64,000 nt of DNA from an uncultured Bacteroidota bacterium (GTDB taxonomy: Bacteria > Bacteroidota > Bacteroidia > Bacteroidales > F082): assembly GCA_903957365.1 (NCBI GenBank), contig CAJBPB010000124.1, forward strand, positions 56,198 to 120,197, in the 5' to 3' direction. Every line of letters begins with the position of its first letter. The stretch's first letter is position 1. Shown piece after piece: positions 1 to 9,089 of this stretch. The notes under the pieces are model-generated. The model did no database searches. It was not told the DNA's origin and saw only the letters and a list, made by a program, of their open reading frames with translations. The position numbers and the translations under genes are program-made.

Positions 1-1
1 G

Positions 2-403
2 GCTTCAGCAGCGGGATTGCCTTGTGGTGGTCATTTTATTTTTGGTTTGCCAGGTGAAACCCGATTACAAATGCTTGAATCAATTGATGTTATAAATAGA
101 CTCCCCTTGCAAACCATTAAATTTCATCAGCTTCAGATTTTTAAAAACACTGTTATGGCGAAAGAATATATGGATGATTCTTCTCAGTTTCAGCTTTTCG
201 ATCTTGACAGTTATATTGATTTCATTGTGGAAGTGACCGAGCGACTTAATCCTGTTTTTAAGATTGAACGATTTGCAGGTGAAGTTCCTCCACGTTTTTT
301 AGAGTCAACTGCCTGGAATAATGTTCGTTATGATAATGTTTTGGTATTAATAGAAAATAAAATGGAGAATCTTAATACATTTCAAGGAAAAAAATATCAT
401 TAA
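2..403 (+). CDS. TIGR01212-family radical SAM protein, C-terminal part (truncated by window start)
   Basis: The reading frame is open from base 2, so the 5' end of the gene lies outside the window and no start is assigned. The visible 133 residues carry GGHFIFGLPGET, followed by a segment on which the call rests (IKFHQLQIFKNTVMAKEY), as in the YtqA/YhcC-like TIGR01212 radical SAM group. The CxxxCxxC cluster motif would be in the missing N-terminus. The C-terminal part, with RLNPVFKIERFAGEVPPRF, fits the end of this family. The true substrate of the family is not well established; related proteins are proposed to act on tRNA or other RNA. The next gene starts about 100 bases downstream. Confidence 0.8.
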   Translation, partial: ASAAGLPCGGHFIFGLPGETRLQMLESIDVINRLPLQTIKFHQLQIFKNTVMAKEYMDDSSQFQLFDLDSYIDFIVEVTERLNPVFKIERFAGEVPPRFLESTAWNNVRYDNVLVLIENKMENLNTFQGKKYH

Positions 404-499
404 CAATTTATTTTTCCTATTTTTATGCTCTTTAAAAGCGTTATCGCAATACGGTAAATATGAATGTTTTCAATCAATTATTAACTTAAAACTCTAATT

Positions 500-2980
500 A
501 TGAGAAAATTTACTCTCTTGTTTGTTTCAACTTTTGTTTTAGTATTGATGGCTTCAATGGCTTCAGCACAGGTAAACAAAAGTGGAAGTCGCGCCATGCT
601 TTATGAAGACGACTTTGAAAGCTATGCAGTAGGCAGTCATCTTGCCGAAGTAAGTCCTGACTGGTGGACAACATGGTCTGATGCCCCAGGTGGAGCAGAA
701 GACGGTGTCATCGTTGATACTGAATCATCAAGTCCGACCAAATCGGTGATGATAAGTGGAACGAACGATCAGGTTTTGAAACTGGGAAACAAAACTTCCG
801 GTAAATACTGGGTGAACTTTATGTATATGGTTCCTACCGGTTTTGGCGGTTACTACAATTTCCAGCATTACGAAGCACCTGGTGTTGAATGGGCATTCGA
901 AGCTTATTTTGCTGAAGATGGTTCAGGTTATATGAATGCTGGTGGCGAAAATGCCGCAACATTTACTTATGCCAAAGATACCTGGATAACAATTGAAAAC
1001 TATATCGATCTGAACGCTGACTGGGCTCAGGTTTATTTCGATGGTGTTCTGATCTACGAATGGCAATATAGTTTGCAGGCTACTGGCGAAGCAGGTCTTC
1101 TTCAGTTAGGTGGTGTAAATCTTTATGCCGGCGCTCCAACAGGCGAAACAGCACAATATTATTTTGATGATATGTCTTTTGAAGCTGTTGTTGAAGAATT
1201 TATTTATCAGGACGATTTTGAAAGTTTTGCAGTAGGTGATTATGTTGCCGAAACAAGCCCTGAATTCTGGACAACATGGTCAGATGCACCAGGTGGACCA
1301 GAGGATGCTTTGATCGTAAATAACACTTCAAGCAGCCCAAGCCAGTCATTCAAAGTTGACGGAACAACTGACCTTATTTTAAAACTCGGTGACAAAACAA
1401 CCGGTGTTTATGAAATTAACTGGATGTTTATGGTTCCTGCGAACTTTGCAGGTTATTATAATATTCAGCATTACGAAGCTCCAGGCGTTGAATGGGGAAG
1501 CGAATTGTATTTCTATGAAGACGGATCAGGATCTATCAATGCTGGTGGAACAGGCGCAGGATCATTCACATACAACCATGACGAATGGTTCAAAATCAGA
1601 AACGTAGTTGATCTTGAAAAAGATTCAGGCTATATTTATTTTGATGATACTATGATCTACCAATGGCAATGGAGTCTACAGGCCACAGGTGAAGAAGGCG
1701 CTTTACAATTGGGTGGTGTTGACTTTTTCGCTGGTGCTGAAACCGGAGAATCTCCATTATATTATGTTGATGATGTTGAGTATATTACCATCGTTGAAGG
1801 CGCTGCAAGCCCTGCAATAAGCATCCCAAGTTCACCAATCATCCTAACTGCACCTCAGGGAACAATCCAGACACATGATTTGTTGATGTCTAATATTGGT
1901 GGAACAGATCTTAATTTTGATATCGTAAACTCTTACGATGAACCTGCTAATGCTTTGAAACAAGGTTCAAAAGTTCCTGCCGGAGCTAAAACAGTAAGCA
2001 ATGGCGTTCCTCAGTTCGATCCTTCCTACAATCCTGGTCCTGCTGCTCCAGCTGATCGTGATGTAACCCTTAACTATGACGGTGAAAATGCATCTGCAAT
2101 TGGTTTGACAAACGCGAATCAGTGGAGAGTTTCGGCCCGTTTCCCAGCTTCGATGGTTGAAGCTTATAATGGAATGTACCTGACTTCGGTTGATGTTTTT
2201 GTTAATGAAATTGCTGATGGTCACAAAATCCAGATCTATGATATGGGCTCAATCAATTTGCCTGGCCCAGGTGAATTGCTTTACGAACAGGATTTCTTCC
2301 CAAATCTTGCAAACTGGACAACTGTAGTTCTGGTTGACCCTGTTTATATCTCCGGAAAAGACATCTGGATTGGTTATTGGATGGATCAACCTGCAGGTAT
2401 TTTCCCGGCTGGTGTTGATGCAGGCCCGCTAAACCCTGATGGTGACTGGATTTCAACTGGTCCAGGTTGGGGTCACTTAAGTGACAACCCTGATTTTGAA
2501 GTGAATTGGAACATTCGTGGAACCTTAACCGGTGAAGCAGGTTTTGCATGGTTATCGACCAATCCTTCTTTTGGTGTTTTAGCTCCAGGTTCAAATGAAA
2601 CAATTGTTGTAACAATTGATGCAAGCAGCCTTCAGGAGTTAACCATTTACAAAGGAAAATTGCACGTAAGAAGCAATGACCCTGTTAACGAGCAAATCAA
2701 TATCAGTGTTTGGATTACCGTATTGGTTGGTGTAAACGAAACTGGCGAAAAAGCTTATGTAAGTGTTTATCCTAATCCGGCAAACGATGTATTGAATTTG
2801 GTTGCTAATACTGAAATCACAAATGTTACCATTAGTAATAACCTTGGACAGGTTGTTTATAGTGGTTTAGTAAATAATACTGAAACACAAATCCGTCTTG
2901 ATGAATTCAAAACAGGTATGTATTTCGTTACCATTGAAACAAACAATGGAACAGCTACACAAAAACTGATGGTGAAATAA
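500..2980 (+). CDS. T9SS-secreted protein with duplicated ~200-residue domain
   Basis: The 826-residue protein starts with a Sec signal peptide (hydrophobic to about residue 22, cleavage likely after ASA-Q). Residues ~35-235 and ~237-435 are two copies of one domain. Both contain TTWSDAPGG, QHYEAPGVEW and WSLQATGE-like blocks; the fold is probably a concanavalin/LamG-like jelly roll (inference). A second half of Ig/BACON-like beta domains follows, with ITVLVG near residue 745. The last ~75 residues, beginning VSVYPNPANDVLNL and ending KLMVK, are a type A T9SS sorting domain, so the protein should be exported and anchored or released by type IX secretion. No catalytic motif was recognised; a glycan-binding or matrix role is possible. 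A strong terminator follows. Confidence 0.85.
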   Translation: MRKFTLLFVSTFVLVLMASMASAQVNKSGSRAMLYEDDFESYAVGSHLAEVSPDWWTTWSDAPGGAEDGVIVDTESSSPTKSVMISGTNDQVLKLGNKTSGKYWVNFMYMVPTGFGGYYNFQHYEAPGVEWAFEAYFAEDGSGYMNAGGENAATFTYAKDTWITIENYIDLNADWAQVYFDGVLIYEWQYSLQATGEAGLLQLGGVNLYAGAPTGETAQYYFDDMSFEAVVEEFIYQDDFESFAVGDYVAETSPEFWTTWSDAPGGPEDALIVNNTSSSPSQSFKVDGTTDLILKLGDKTTGVYEINWMFMVPANFAGYYNIQHYEAPGVEWGSELYFYEDGSGSINAGGTGAGSFTYNHDEWFKIRNVVDLEKDSGYIYFDDTMIYQWQWSLQATGEEGALQLGGVDFFAGAETGESPLYYVDDVEYITIVEGAASPAISIPSSPIILTAPQGTIQTHDLLMSNIGGTDLNFDIVNSYDEPANALKQGSKVPAGAKTVSNGVPQFDPSYNPGPAAPADRDVTLNYDGENASAIGLTNANQWRVSARFPASMVEAYNGMYLTSVDVFVNEIADGHKIQIYDMGSINLPGPGELLYEQDFFPNLANWTTVVLVDPVYISGKDIWIGYWMDQPAGIFPAGVDAGPLNPDGDWISTGPGWGHLSDNPDFEVNWNIRGTLTGEAGFAWLSTNPSFGVLAPGSNETIVVTIDASSLQELTIYKGKLHVRSNDPVNEQINISVWITVLVGVNETGEKAYVSVYPNPANDVLNLVANTEITNVTISNNLGQVVYSGLVNNTETQIRLDEFKTGMYFVTIETNNGTATQKLMVK

Positions 2981-3006
2981 TCATTCCCAATCGGGTTTAT
3001 TGAATT

Positions 3007-3042
3007 TCAAAGGCTGCATCTACCAATGCAGCCTTTGATTTT
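3007..3042 (+). terminator. Rho-independent terminator of the T9SS gene
   Basis: A perfect 13-bp stem (3007-3019 with 3026-3038) closes a six-base loop and is followed by a T-rich tract. It sits 27 bases after the stop codon of the T9SS gene. Confidence 0.85.
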
Positions 3043-3170
3043 TAAATAGTTACCTTTATTTTTCAATTATTGTTACCAGACTGATTCGTGTGTATCTTTT
3101 TGAATAGAATCAACAACTTATTTTGATGACTTTGTAATTTGATTAATCTTTGCCCAAAAGTTAACAGAAC

Positions 3171-3695
3171 ATGTATGTAAAATCAAACATATTGTTTGCT
3201 GAAAAACATTTCGAAGAAATATATACCAGAATCAATCGTCCGGTTGTAATCGCTGACGATATCCGTAATCCGGATAATGCGGGGGCATTGATACGGCTTG
3301 CTGATAATATGGGTGCTTCACACGTTTATTTTCTTGCTGATGAGGAATCGGTGCATCTTCCAAAAATGCAAAGGGTGGCGGCCAGCAGTTATGGTAATCT
3401 GCAATGGAGTTTCTCAAAAAATAAAAGCATATCAGAAACAGTAAAAGACAATTATACCATTGTTGCATTGGAAACCACAACAATAGCTACCAGTTTATTC
3501 GAGACTAATTTACCGGATAATCCTGCTTTTATTGTTGGAAATGAAAGGGTTGGGATTAGCAACGAGATATTGGATCAAGCTGTAATACATGTTTATATTC
3601 CTGTACCCGGCATCACACGCTCACTTAATGTTACCCACGCTTCTGCTGTATTATTCTTCGAATGGTTGCGCCAGATGCAATTAAGACATGGATGA
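3171..3695 (+). CDS. SpoU/TrmH-family RNA 2'-O-methyltransferase
   Basis: The 174-residue protein is a bare SpoU (SPOUT knot) domain with no N-terminal RNA-binding extension. All three family motifs are visible: motif 1 NPDNAGALIRLADNMGA (res ~28-44), motif 2 FIVGNERVGISNEIL (~121-135) and motif 3 PGITRSLNVTHASAVLFFEW. These bind S-adenosylmethionine in the trefoil knot and contribute the catalytic Arg and Asn. It would methylate a ribose 2'-OH in tRNA or rRNA; the target cannot be read from sequence. It is distinct from the longer TrmH-like gene at 54257. It is a single gene with its own upstream region. Confidence 0.85.
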   Translation: MYVKSNILFAEKHFEEIYTRINRPVVIADDIRNPDNAGALIRLADNMGASHVYFLADEESVHLPKMQRVAASSYGNLQWSFSKNKSISETVKDNYTIVALETTTIATSLFETNLPDNPAFIVGNERVGISNEILDQAVIHVYIPVPGITRSLNVTHASAVLFFEWLRQMQLRHG

Positions 3696-3863
3696 TTTTC
3701 TTACTTTTGCCAGTCTCTGATCATTCAACAGTTTAATTTCCAATTCAGTATTTTCAGGTTGGGAAAAGTTACAAATCAGGTAATGGTTGCTGGTAATTTC
3801 AACACTGGTCGGAGTAATGCTTCTTTGTTCTTATACTTCAAAACAGCGTAAATAAAAACAATA

Positions 3864-4571
3864 ATGATAAATAATAAGAAACACTATACACATCTTTTTT
3901 TTGATCTTGATCGCACATTATGGGATTTTGACACGAGTTCTCACCAGACATTTGTATATCTTTTCGAGAAATTTGATTTGAAGAATAGGGGAATTCAATC
4001 GTTTGATGAATTTTCGAAAATTTACCACAAACACAATGATTATTATTGGGATCTCTATCGGAAAGGTGAGTTAACCAAAGATATTCTACGCGGTATCCGT
4101 TTTCAGGCGACTTTTGAATCCTTTGGTATTGACAATAAGGAATTAATTCAAAATATTTCAGAAGAATATCTTTATCATTCACCACGCAATGTTTTTTTGT
4201 TTCCAAATACGCACAAAACTCTGGAATACCTATATCAAAAAGTTGAACTCCATTTGATTACCAATGGATTTGAGGAGGTTCAGGAAATTAAGATGCAGTC
4301 ATCCGACCTGAGGAAATATTTCAAAACCATCGTTACATCAGAAGAAGCTGGTGTAAAAAAACCAGATGCGCGCATTTTTGAATTTGCTTTGAAACGCGCT
4401 AATGCAGAAGTTGTTGACAGTTTAATGATCGGGGATGATCTGGAGGTAGATATCGAAGGCGCCCGTCAGTTTGGAATGGACACAGTGTTCTTTAATCCTG
4501 AGAATATTCCCCATCCGGGAAGTGCAACTTTTGAAATAAGTGATTTGTGCGAACTGTGTGACTATTTCTGA
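3864..4571 (+). CDS. YjjG-family HAD pyrimidine nucleotidase
   Basis: The 235-residue protein is a haloacid dehalogenase-fold phosphatase. Motif I is HLFFDLDRTLWDFD near the N-terminus (nucleophile and acid Asp), motif II is LITNG, the motif III lysine is in GVKKPDARIFEFAL, and motif IV is MIGDDLEVDIEGA. The layout with a helical C1 cap matches YjjG (TIGR02254), a house-cleaning 5'-nucleotidase for non-canonical pyrimidine nucleotides. Family assignment is strong; exact substrates are from family knowledge. Its 3' end overlaps the end of the convergent psd gene by 10 bases. Confidence 0.85.
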   Translation: MINNKKHYTHLFFDLDRTLWDFDTSSHQTFVYLFEKFDLKNRGIQSFDEFSKIYHKHNDYYWDLYRKGELTKDILRGIRFQATFESFGIDNKELIQNISEEYLYHSPRNVFLFPNTHKTLEYLYQKVELHLITNGFEEVQEIKMQSSDLRKYFKTIVTSEEAGVKKPDARIFEFALKRANAEVVDSLMIGDDLEVDIEGARQFGMDTVFFNPENIPHPGSATFEISDLCELCDYF

Positions 4572-5224
4572 AAAGTTGCCAGTACAGTTTGTTGTCCTTT
4601 CACTTTATCACCCATTTTTACGTTTATTTTGGCTGTCAGAGGAACAAAAAAATCTACACGTGACCCAAAACGTATCAAGCCAAATTCCTTTCCCTGACTC
4701 GCTTTAGAACCTTTCTGAACGTAACACACGATTCTCCGTGCCATCATTCCGGCAATTTGCCTGAACAATACTTCTTTCCCTTTTCCATTAGATACGACCA
4801 CTGTGTTTCTTTCATTCTCGGTGGACGATTTAGGATGATTTGCGAAGAGGAATTTACCAGGATGATATTTTACATAAGTAACCTCGCCGCTAATTGGAAA
4901 CCAGTTGATATGCACATTCAATGGTGACATGAAAACCGAAATCTGAATTCGCTTATCTTTGAAATATTCAGATTCAAAAACCTCTTCAATTGCTACTACA
5001 GTGCCGTCTGCTGACGAAATGACCGCTTCAGGTTGTAGATTGATTGTCCTTTTCGGTACACGGAAAAAACTGATTTCCCAGAGAAGTGTCAGTCCAAGTA
5101 ATACATAAAAAAGATAATGAAAGACAGACTGCTCTGGTAAAAAATAAAATAAAATGGCCACTAAAACTGAATAAATCAGCGTTGAAACAGCAATAATCTT
5201 AATGCCTTCGCGGTGTATATACAT
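4562..5224 (-). CDS. psd: Phosphatidylserine decarboxylase proenzyme (short type)
   Basis: The 220-residue protein matches the short (archaeal-like) phosphatidylserine decarboxylase family. Two membrane segments lie near the N-terminus (res ~9-50), followed by PEAVISSADGTVVAIEEV and SVFMSPLNVHINWFPISG. The self-cleavage site is the Gly-Ser in GLIRFGSRVDFFVP (res ~183-196), where Ser becomes the pyruvoyl cofactor. It makes phosphatidylethanolamine from phosphatidylserine at the inner membrane. The gene begins 3 bases after cdsA ends, so the two form a phospholipid synthesis operon. Confidence 0.92.
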   Translation of the reverse strand: MYIHREGIKIIAVSTLIYSVLVAILFYFLPEQSVFHYLFYVLLGLTLLWEISFFRVPKRTINLQPEAVISSADGTVVAIEEVFESEYFKDKRIQISVFMSPLNVHINWFPISGEVTYVKYHPGKFLFANHPKSSTENERNTVVVSNGKGKEVLFRQIAGMMARRIVCYVQKGSKASQGKEFGLIRFGSRVDFFVPLTAKINVKMGDKVKGQQTVLATFQK

Positions 5225-5226
5225 AA

Positions 5227-6048
5227 TTATTGAGCGATTATCAGATAAACAAAAACAAAAGGAATAGCAAAGAATGTAGCGTCAAAACGATCAAGTATGC
5301 CGCCATGACCAGGAATCAAAGTGCCGGAATCCTTGACGCCGGCCTGACGTTTAAGCATCGATTCGATTAAATCGCCAAGGCTGCCGAAGACAACCACAAT
5401 AGATGCCATCGCTAGTGCCTGATTTAAAGAAAGATAGCCGGTATATTGCGCAAAAAGTGCAGCACCACCCAGTGTGAAAAACAATCCTCCGATACTGCCT
5501 TCCCAAGACTTTTTTGGTGAAACACGCTCAAATAAACGGTTTCTTCCAAACTGACTTCCAATTAGATACGCGAATATGTCATTCACCCAGATCATCACAA
5601 TTACGCTTAAAAGTAAAACTGGACCAGCAGTTGAGCCAACGATTTTGTCATTAAAAAAATACAGTGTCAGCGCCGAAGGCAAGGCAACCAGAAACAAGGA
5701 TGCGAATTGAATGGAAGCGAGTTCACTGTATGCGTTTTTTGTTGAGAAAAGGCTTTGTAAAAAAGGAAAAAATATAGGGAAAACCAGTAAAGACAATAAA
5801 TCGGATTGAATAAGTCCAAGTGCGTGCAAACCGATCAGCAGGTATGCTGAGGTAGAAACAAACAGGGATGGAAGCAAACGAATGGATGTTTTGTTTACGA
5901 ATATAATTAAGCGGTTCATTTCGATTGTCCCGATAACAGTGACAACCAGCATCAAAATAGCGAAAACATAAGCAGATAACAGAATAGAACCTACCACTAT
6001 TAAAGCAAATATTAATCCATAAAATGTTCTGGTTATCAGGTTCTTCAT
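5227..6048 (-). CDS. cdsA: Phosphatidate cytidylyltransferase (CDP-diacylglycerol synthase)
   Basis: This is an integral membrane enzyme of 273 residues from the chosen start. It makes CDP-diacylglycerol from phosphatidate and CTP. The CdsA signature is complete near the C-terminus: MLKRQAGVKDSGTLIPGHGG followed by ILDRFD. SPKKSWEGSIGG is also present, and several transmembrane helices are evident. I chose the ATG at 6048 over an upstream ATG at 6075 because a -7 promoter box at 6086-6093 would leave only a few leader bases for 6075. It supplies the precursor lipid for the downstream psd branch. Confidence 0.92.
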   Translation of the reverse strand: MKNLITRTFYGLIFALIVVGSILLSAYVFAILMLVVTVIGTIEMNRLIIFVNKTSIRLLPSLFVSTSAYLLIGLHALGLIQSDLLSLLVFPIFFPFLQSLFSTKNAYSELASIQFASLFLVALPSALTLYFFNDKIVGSTAGPVLLLSVIVMIWVNDIFAYLIGSQFGRNRLFERVSPKKSWEGSIGGLFFTLGGAALFAQYTGYLSLNQALAMASIVVVFGSLGDLIESMLKRQAGVKDSGTLIPGHGGILDRFDATFFAIPFVFVYLIIAQ

Positions 6049-6085
6049 CTGAAAAATGCCTACATTTTTTATCAATAGGGGCGGG

Positions 6086-6093
6086 CAAAGATA
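6086..6093 (-). promoter_or_regulatory. -7 box of the cdsA-psd promoter
   Basis: On the minus strand this reads TATCTTTG, matching the Bacteroidetes TAnnTTTG box. It lies 38 bases before the cdsA ATG at 6048 and argues for that start. No clear -33 TTTG was found. Confidence 0.5.
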
Positions 6094-6422
6094 GTTACTT
6101 TTCGATGAAATGTTTTTTTTAATAATCAGTTTGTTTGGAGGTTAGTCAGATGCCTGTAATTTGAAGGCAGTCTGTTTATATTGCTTTAAATCATTTTACT
6201 TAAAAAGTGCGTCATTAACACAGGTGGAAGGTAATTATTAAAATTCCTGCAAAAACCAGTTAACGTAAGGTAAATTATCATTAAAGGAAGGTGTTTTTTT
6301 ATTAGCAATGACAACTATAAGGATTTTTACCTGATTCAATCGTGGAGTAACAAAGATTTATCTTCTGAAAACCAACTTATTATTTAAATTAGTCGCTTAA
6401 TTTATTTATCAAACGTTGAACT
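6094..6422. other. Intergenic region between divergent cdsA and APC permease genes
   Basis: About 330 bases of AT-rich DNA separate two divergent genes. I see no ORF with coding character, tRNA, riboswitch core or strong hairpin. It must hold the permease promoter, but I could not place a convincing TAnnTTTG box for it. Confidence 0.5.
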
Positions 6423-7841
6423 ATGGTAAACCAAAGGAATTTGATCAGAACACTTGGCTTGGGTTATGTTATCATTTTTGTTGTAGCAAATATCATTGGA
6501 TCAGGTGTATATAAAAAGATAGCTCCGATGGCTGCCGAACTCCACTCTTCGGTATGGATACTCATGGCATGGATTGTCGCAGGGATTATCACCATTTTTG
6601 GCGCATTAAGTAATGCTGAGGTAGCCGGATTACTGGCCGATACAGGGGGAGATTTTGTTTACTTTAAAAAAATCTACAATCGTTTTTTCGCATTTTTATA
6701 TGGATGGTCACTCTTTGCAGTCATCCAGACCGCAACGATATCATCATTGGCTTATGTTTTTGCGCAATCGTTGAACAGCATCATCCCAATCCCTGAAATA
6801 TTTTCCTCACTTAGCGATTTTTCAATTGGAGGCGTTTTTTTACCTTTTCATGATTTTGGTGTAAAATTGACAGCCATTTTCCTGATATTACTTTTGACCT
6901 TTTTGAATATAACCGGATTAAAAAGTGGTGCCGGTGTCAGTAAATTCATTATGTTTCTGGTATTCACGGGTTTGTTTGTGATCGCATTCTTTGGACTTAG
7001 CCATGTGGATGTATTGCCACCTGACTTCATGAATTTAAGTGATCTGACAAGTGGAACCGTTACTATATCCTCTTTTTTTACTGCGATGCTGGGCGCATTT
7101 TGGGCCTATCAAGGTTGGGTTTCAGTTGGATATATTGGTGGGGAGGTTAAAGATCCTAATAAAAACATCCCAAAAGGGATTGTGATTGGTGTCTTTGTCG
7201 TGATCTTTATTTATCTTTTGGTAAATGTAACCTATCTCACACTTTTGTCAATTCCTCAACTGGAACAAATTTACGCATCTGGCAATCAGATTGCTGCCAT
7301 TGAGGCAGTCAGAAGTTTCTGGGGGACAGGGGGTGTTTTATTTATCTCATTGTTGATTCTAGTGACTACGCTTGGTTGCACCAATGCCAGTATTCTAACC
7401 GGTGCACGCCCGTATTATGCTATGTCGCGGGACCGGCTTTTCTTCTCAGGTATCGGAAAACTGAACAAAACCAATGTACCGGGTAATTCACTTTTGTGGC
7501 AGGGAATATGGGCCTCAGTGCTGGTGTTGTCGGGAACCTTTGATCAGTTGACCGATATGATCATTTTTGCAGTATTTATTTTTTACGGAGCCACATCCCT
7601 GGGTGTAATTATTCTGCGGCGCAAAATGCCCGATGCACAACGTCCTTATAAAGTGTGGGGTTATCCTGTTGTTCCTGTAATTTTTATAATATTTTGTTTG
7701 ATTTTGTTTTTCAATACAATTATCACACGGCCACGTGAAGCAGCCATTGGCATGATCCTGATATTATCAGGTATTCCGGTTTATCTTTTTTTGCAGAGAA
7801 AACATTCAAAACAAAATGATCCGGAAAGTGGAAATATTTAA
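6423..7841 (+). CDS. APC-superfamily amino acid permease
   Basis: The 472-residue protein has about 12 hydrophobic segments. The first helix carries ANIIGSGVY (TM1 substrate-binding GSG break) and the protein shows the expected TM6 region AYQGWVSVGYIGGEVKDPNKN (split here as AYQGW and VGYIGGEVKDPNKN). These are hallmarks of the APC family (basic amino acid/polyamine or LAT-like antiporters). It would move amino acids across the inner membrane; the substrate is not determinable. It is followed after 55 bases by a muropeptide-processing cluster with its own promoter, so a role in taking up peptide breakdown products is possible but unproven. Confidence 0.82.
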   Translation: MVNQRNLIRTLGLGYVIIFVVANIIGSGVYKKIAPMAAELHSSVWILMAWIVAGIITIFGALSNAEVAGLLADTGGDFVYFKKIYNRFFAFLYGWSLFAVIQTATISSLAYVFAQSLNSIIPIPEIFSSLSDFSIGGVFLPFHDFGVKLTAIFLILLLTFLNITGLKSGAGVSKFIMFLVFTGLFVIAFFGLSHVDVLPPDFMNLSDLTSGTVTISSFFTAMLGAFWAYQGWVSVGYIGGEVKDPNKNIPKGIVIGVFVVIFIYLLVNVTYLTLLSIPQLEQIYASGNQIAAIEAVRSFWGTGGVLFISLLILVTTLGCTNASILTGARPYYAMSRDRLFFSGIGKLNKTNVPGNSLLWQGIWASVLVLSGTFDQLTDMIIFAVFIFYGATSLGVIILRRKMPDAQRPYKVWGYPVVPVIFIIFCLILFFNTIITRPREAAIGMILILSGIPVYLFLQRKHSKQNDPESGNI

Positions 7842-7867
7842 TTAACCAATGCTTTAAAACAATACCT

Positions 7868-7875
7868 TACTTTTG
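7868..7875 (+). promoter_or_regulatory. -7 box upstream of the NlpC/P60 gene
   Basis: TACTTTTG matches TAnnTTTG and lies 21 bases before the ATG at 7897. It excludes an upstream TTG start at 7873, which is inside the box. Confidence 0.5.
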
Positions 7876-7896
7876 CAATTGTTATTTAATGTTTCA

Positions 7897-9078
7897 ATGA
7901 TTAATTTTCATAAAAAATTCGTTTACCTGATTTTGTTCCTTTCTGCCGGCTCTGCATTGATGGCACAGACAAAGTCGTATTTAACCCTGTCTTATGAACT
8001 GCAATCACTGCAAAAACAGTTGGTGCCTGATAAAAGGGTGGCTATTCTGAATGTTAAATTTGTTGATACACTTCAAGCACAGATTGTTGTTAAAGGAGAA
8101 ACCGATCTTCCGTCTGCTAAATTGCAAATCATTCAATTACTGAAAGATAACAGGATTCCATTCGTCGATTCCCTCAGGCTTTTACCCGATGCTGTGTTGG
8201 GTGATAAAACCTGGGCTTTGGCTACTTTGTCGGTGTCGAACATACGCGCTCTGCCTGACGATGCTTCTGAACTCGTTTCTCAGGCAATGATGGGAACTCC
8301 ATTAAAAGTACTCGATTTTACTGGTAAATGGTACAGGATTCAAACACCTGATCAATATATTGGCTGGATGGATCCTGCGGGTTTGCATTTGATTTCTCTA
8401 ACAGAATTGGATCAATGGAAACGATCAACCCGGTTTATGTTTAACTCCATTTCTGGTTATGTTTATGATGCTCCTAACAGGAGGGGAAAAGTAGTTTCAG
8501 ATCTTGTACTTGGTGACCTTTTAGAAGTCGAATCAAAAGTGAGGGGTTTTTTAAAAATAAGAATTCCTGATGGTCGTTATGGCTATGTCCGGAAATCTGA
8601 CTGCATATCCTATAATAAATGGAGTAATTTGGAGCCAAAGGTCGGTTCAATTCTGTCAGTTGCAAGTCAAATGATGGGTTTTCCTTATTTATGGGGAGGT
8701 GCATCAAGCAAAGCGGCGGATTGCTCAGGTTTTGTGAAACTGATTTTTTATTCACAGGGTATTATTCTCGCCCGTGACGCATCGCAGCAGGCCAGATACG
8801 GAGAATCACTTGATTTTAATAAGTTGGATAATCTTCAGCCCGGAGACCTTCTTTTTTTCGGAAGTTCGCCACAAAGGATCAGTCATGTGGGCATTTATCT
8901 TGGAAAGGGAGACTTTATTCATGACTCAGGCAGGGTACTTATCAGCAGTATTGATCCATCCGATCCGAAATATAGTCCCGTAAGGAAAAACCAGGTAGCC
9001 CGTCGGATATTCAATTCACTCAACACCGAAGGGATAGTTAGAGTAAAGGATCATCCATGGTACAGTACTAAATATTAA
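7897..9078 (+). CDS. Exported NlpC/P60 peptidoglycan endopeptidase with SH3-like domains
   Basis: The protein has 393 residues from the ATG at 7897. A Sec signal peptide ends near LMAQ. After an N-terminal region of ~100 residues come two bacterial SH3-like segments (res ~105-245), then an NlpC/P60 domain (~250-375). Its catalytic residues are visible: Cys276 in AADCSGF, His330 in ISHVGIY and His342 in FIHDSG. Family members of this YkfC-like layout cut the gamma-D-Glu to diamino acid bond of stem peptides and release L-Ala-D-Glu. The next gene, 11 bases on, is the matching dipeptide epimerase, which strongly supports this reading. Action in the periplasm is inferred from the signal peptide. 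Confidence 0.9.
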   Translation: MINFHKKFVYLILFLSAGSALMAQTKSYLTLSYELQSLQKQLVPDKRVAILNVKFVDTLQAQIVVKGETDLPSAKLQIIQLLKDNRIPFVDSLRLLPDAVLGDKTWALATLSVSNIRALPDDASELVSQAMMGTPLKVLDFTGKWYRIQTPDQYIGWMDPAGLHLISLTELDQWKRSTRFMFNSISGYVYDAPNRRGKVVSDLVLGDLLEVESKVRGFLKIRIPDGRYGYVRKSDCISYNKWSNLEPKVGSILSVASQMMGFPYLWGGASSKAADCSGFVKLIFYSQGIILARDASQQARYGESLDFNKLDNLQPGDLLFFGSSPQRISHVGIYLGKGDFIHDSGRVLISSIDPSDPKYSPVRKNQVARRIFNSLNTEGIVRVKDHPWYSTKY

Positions 9079-9089
9079 ATGAACTGTTT

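Noticed and set aside
1967..2624. Long open frames on the minus strand within the T9SS gene
   Set aside because: They are antisense shadows of a repeat-rich coding sequence, with no protein-like motifs or start signals.
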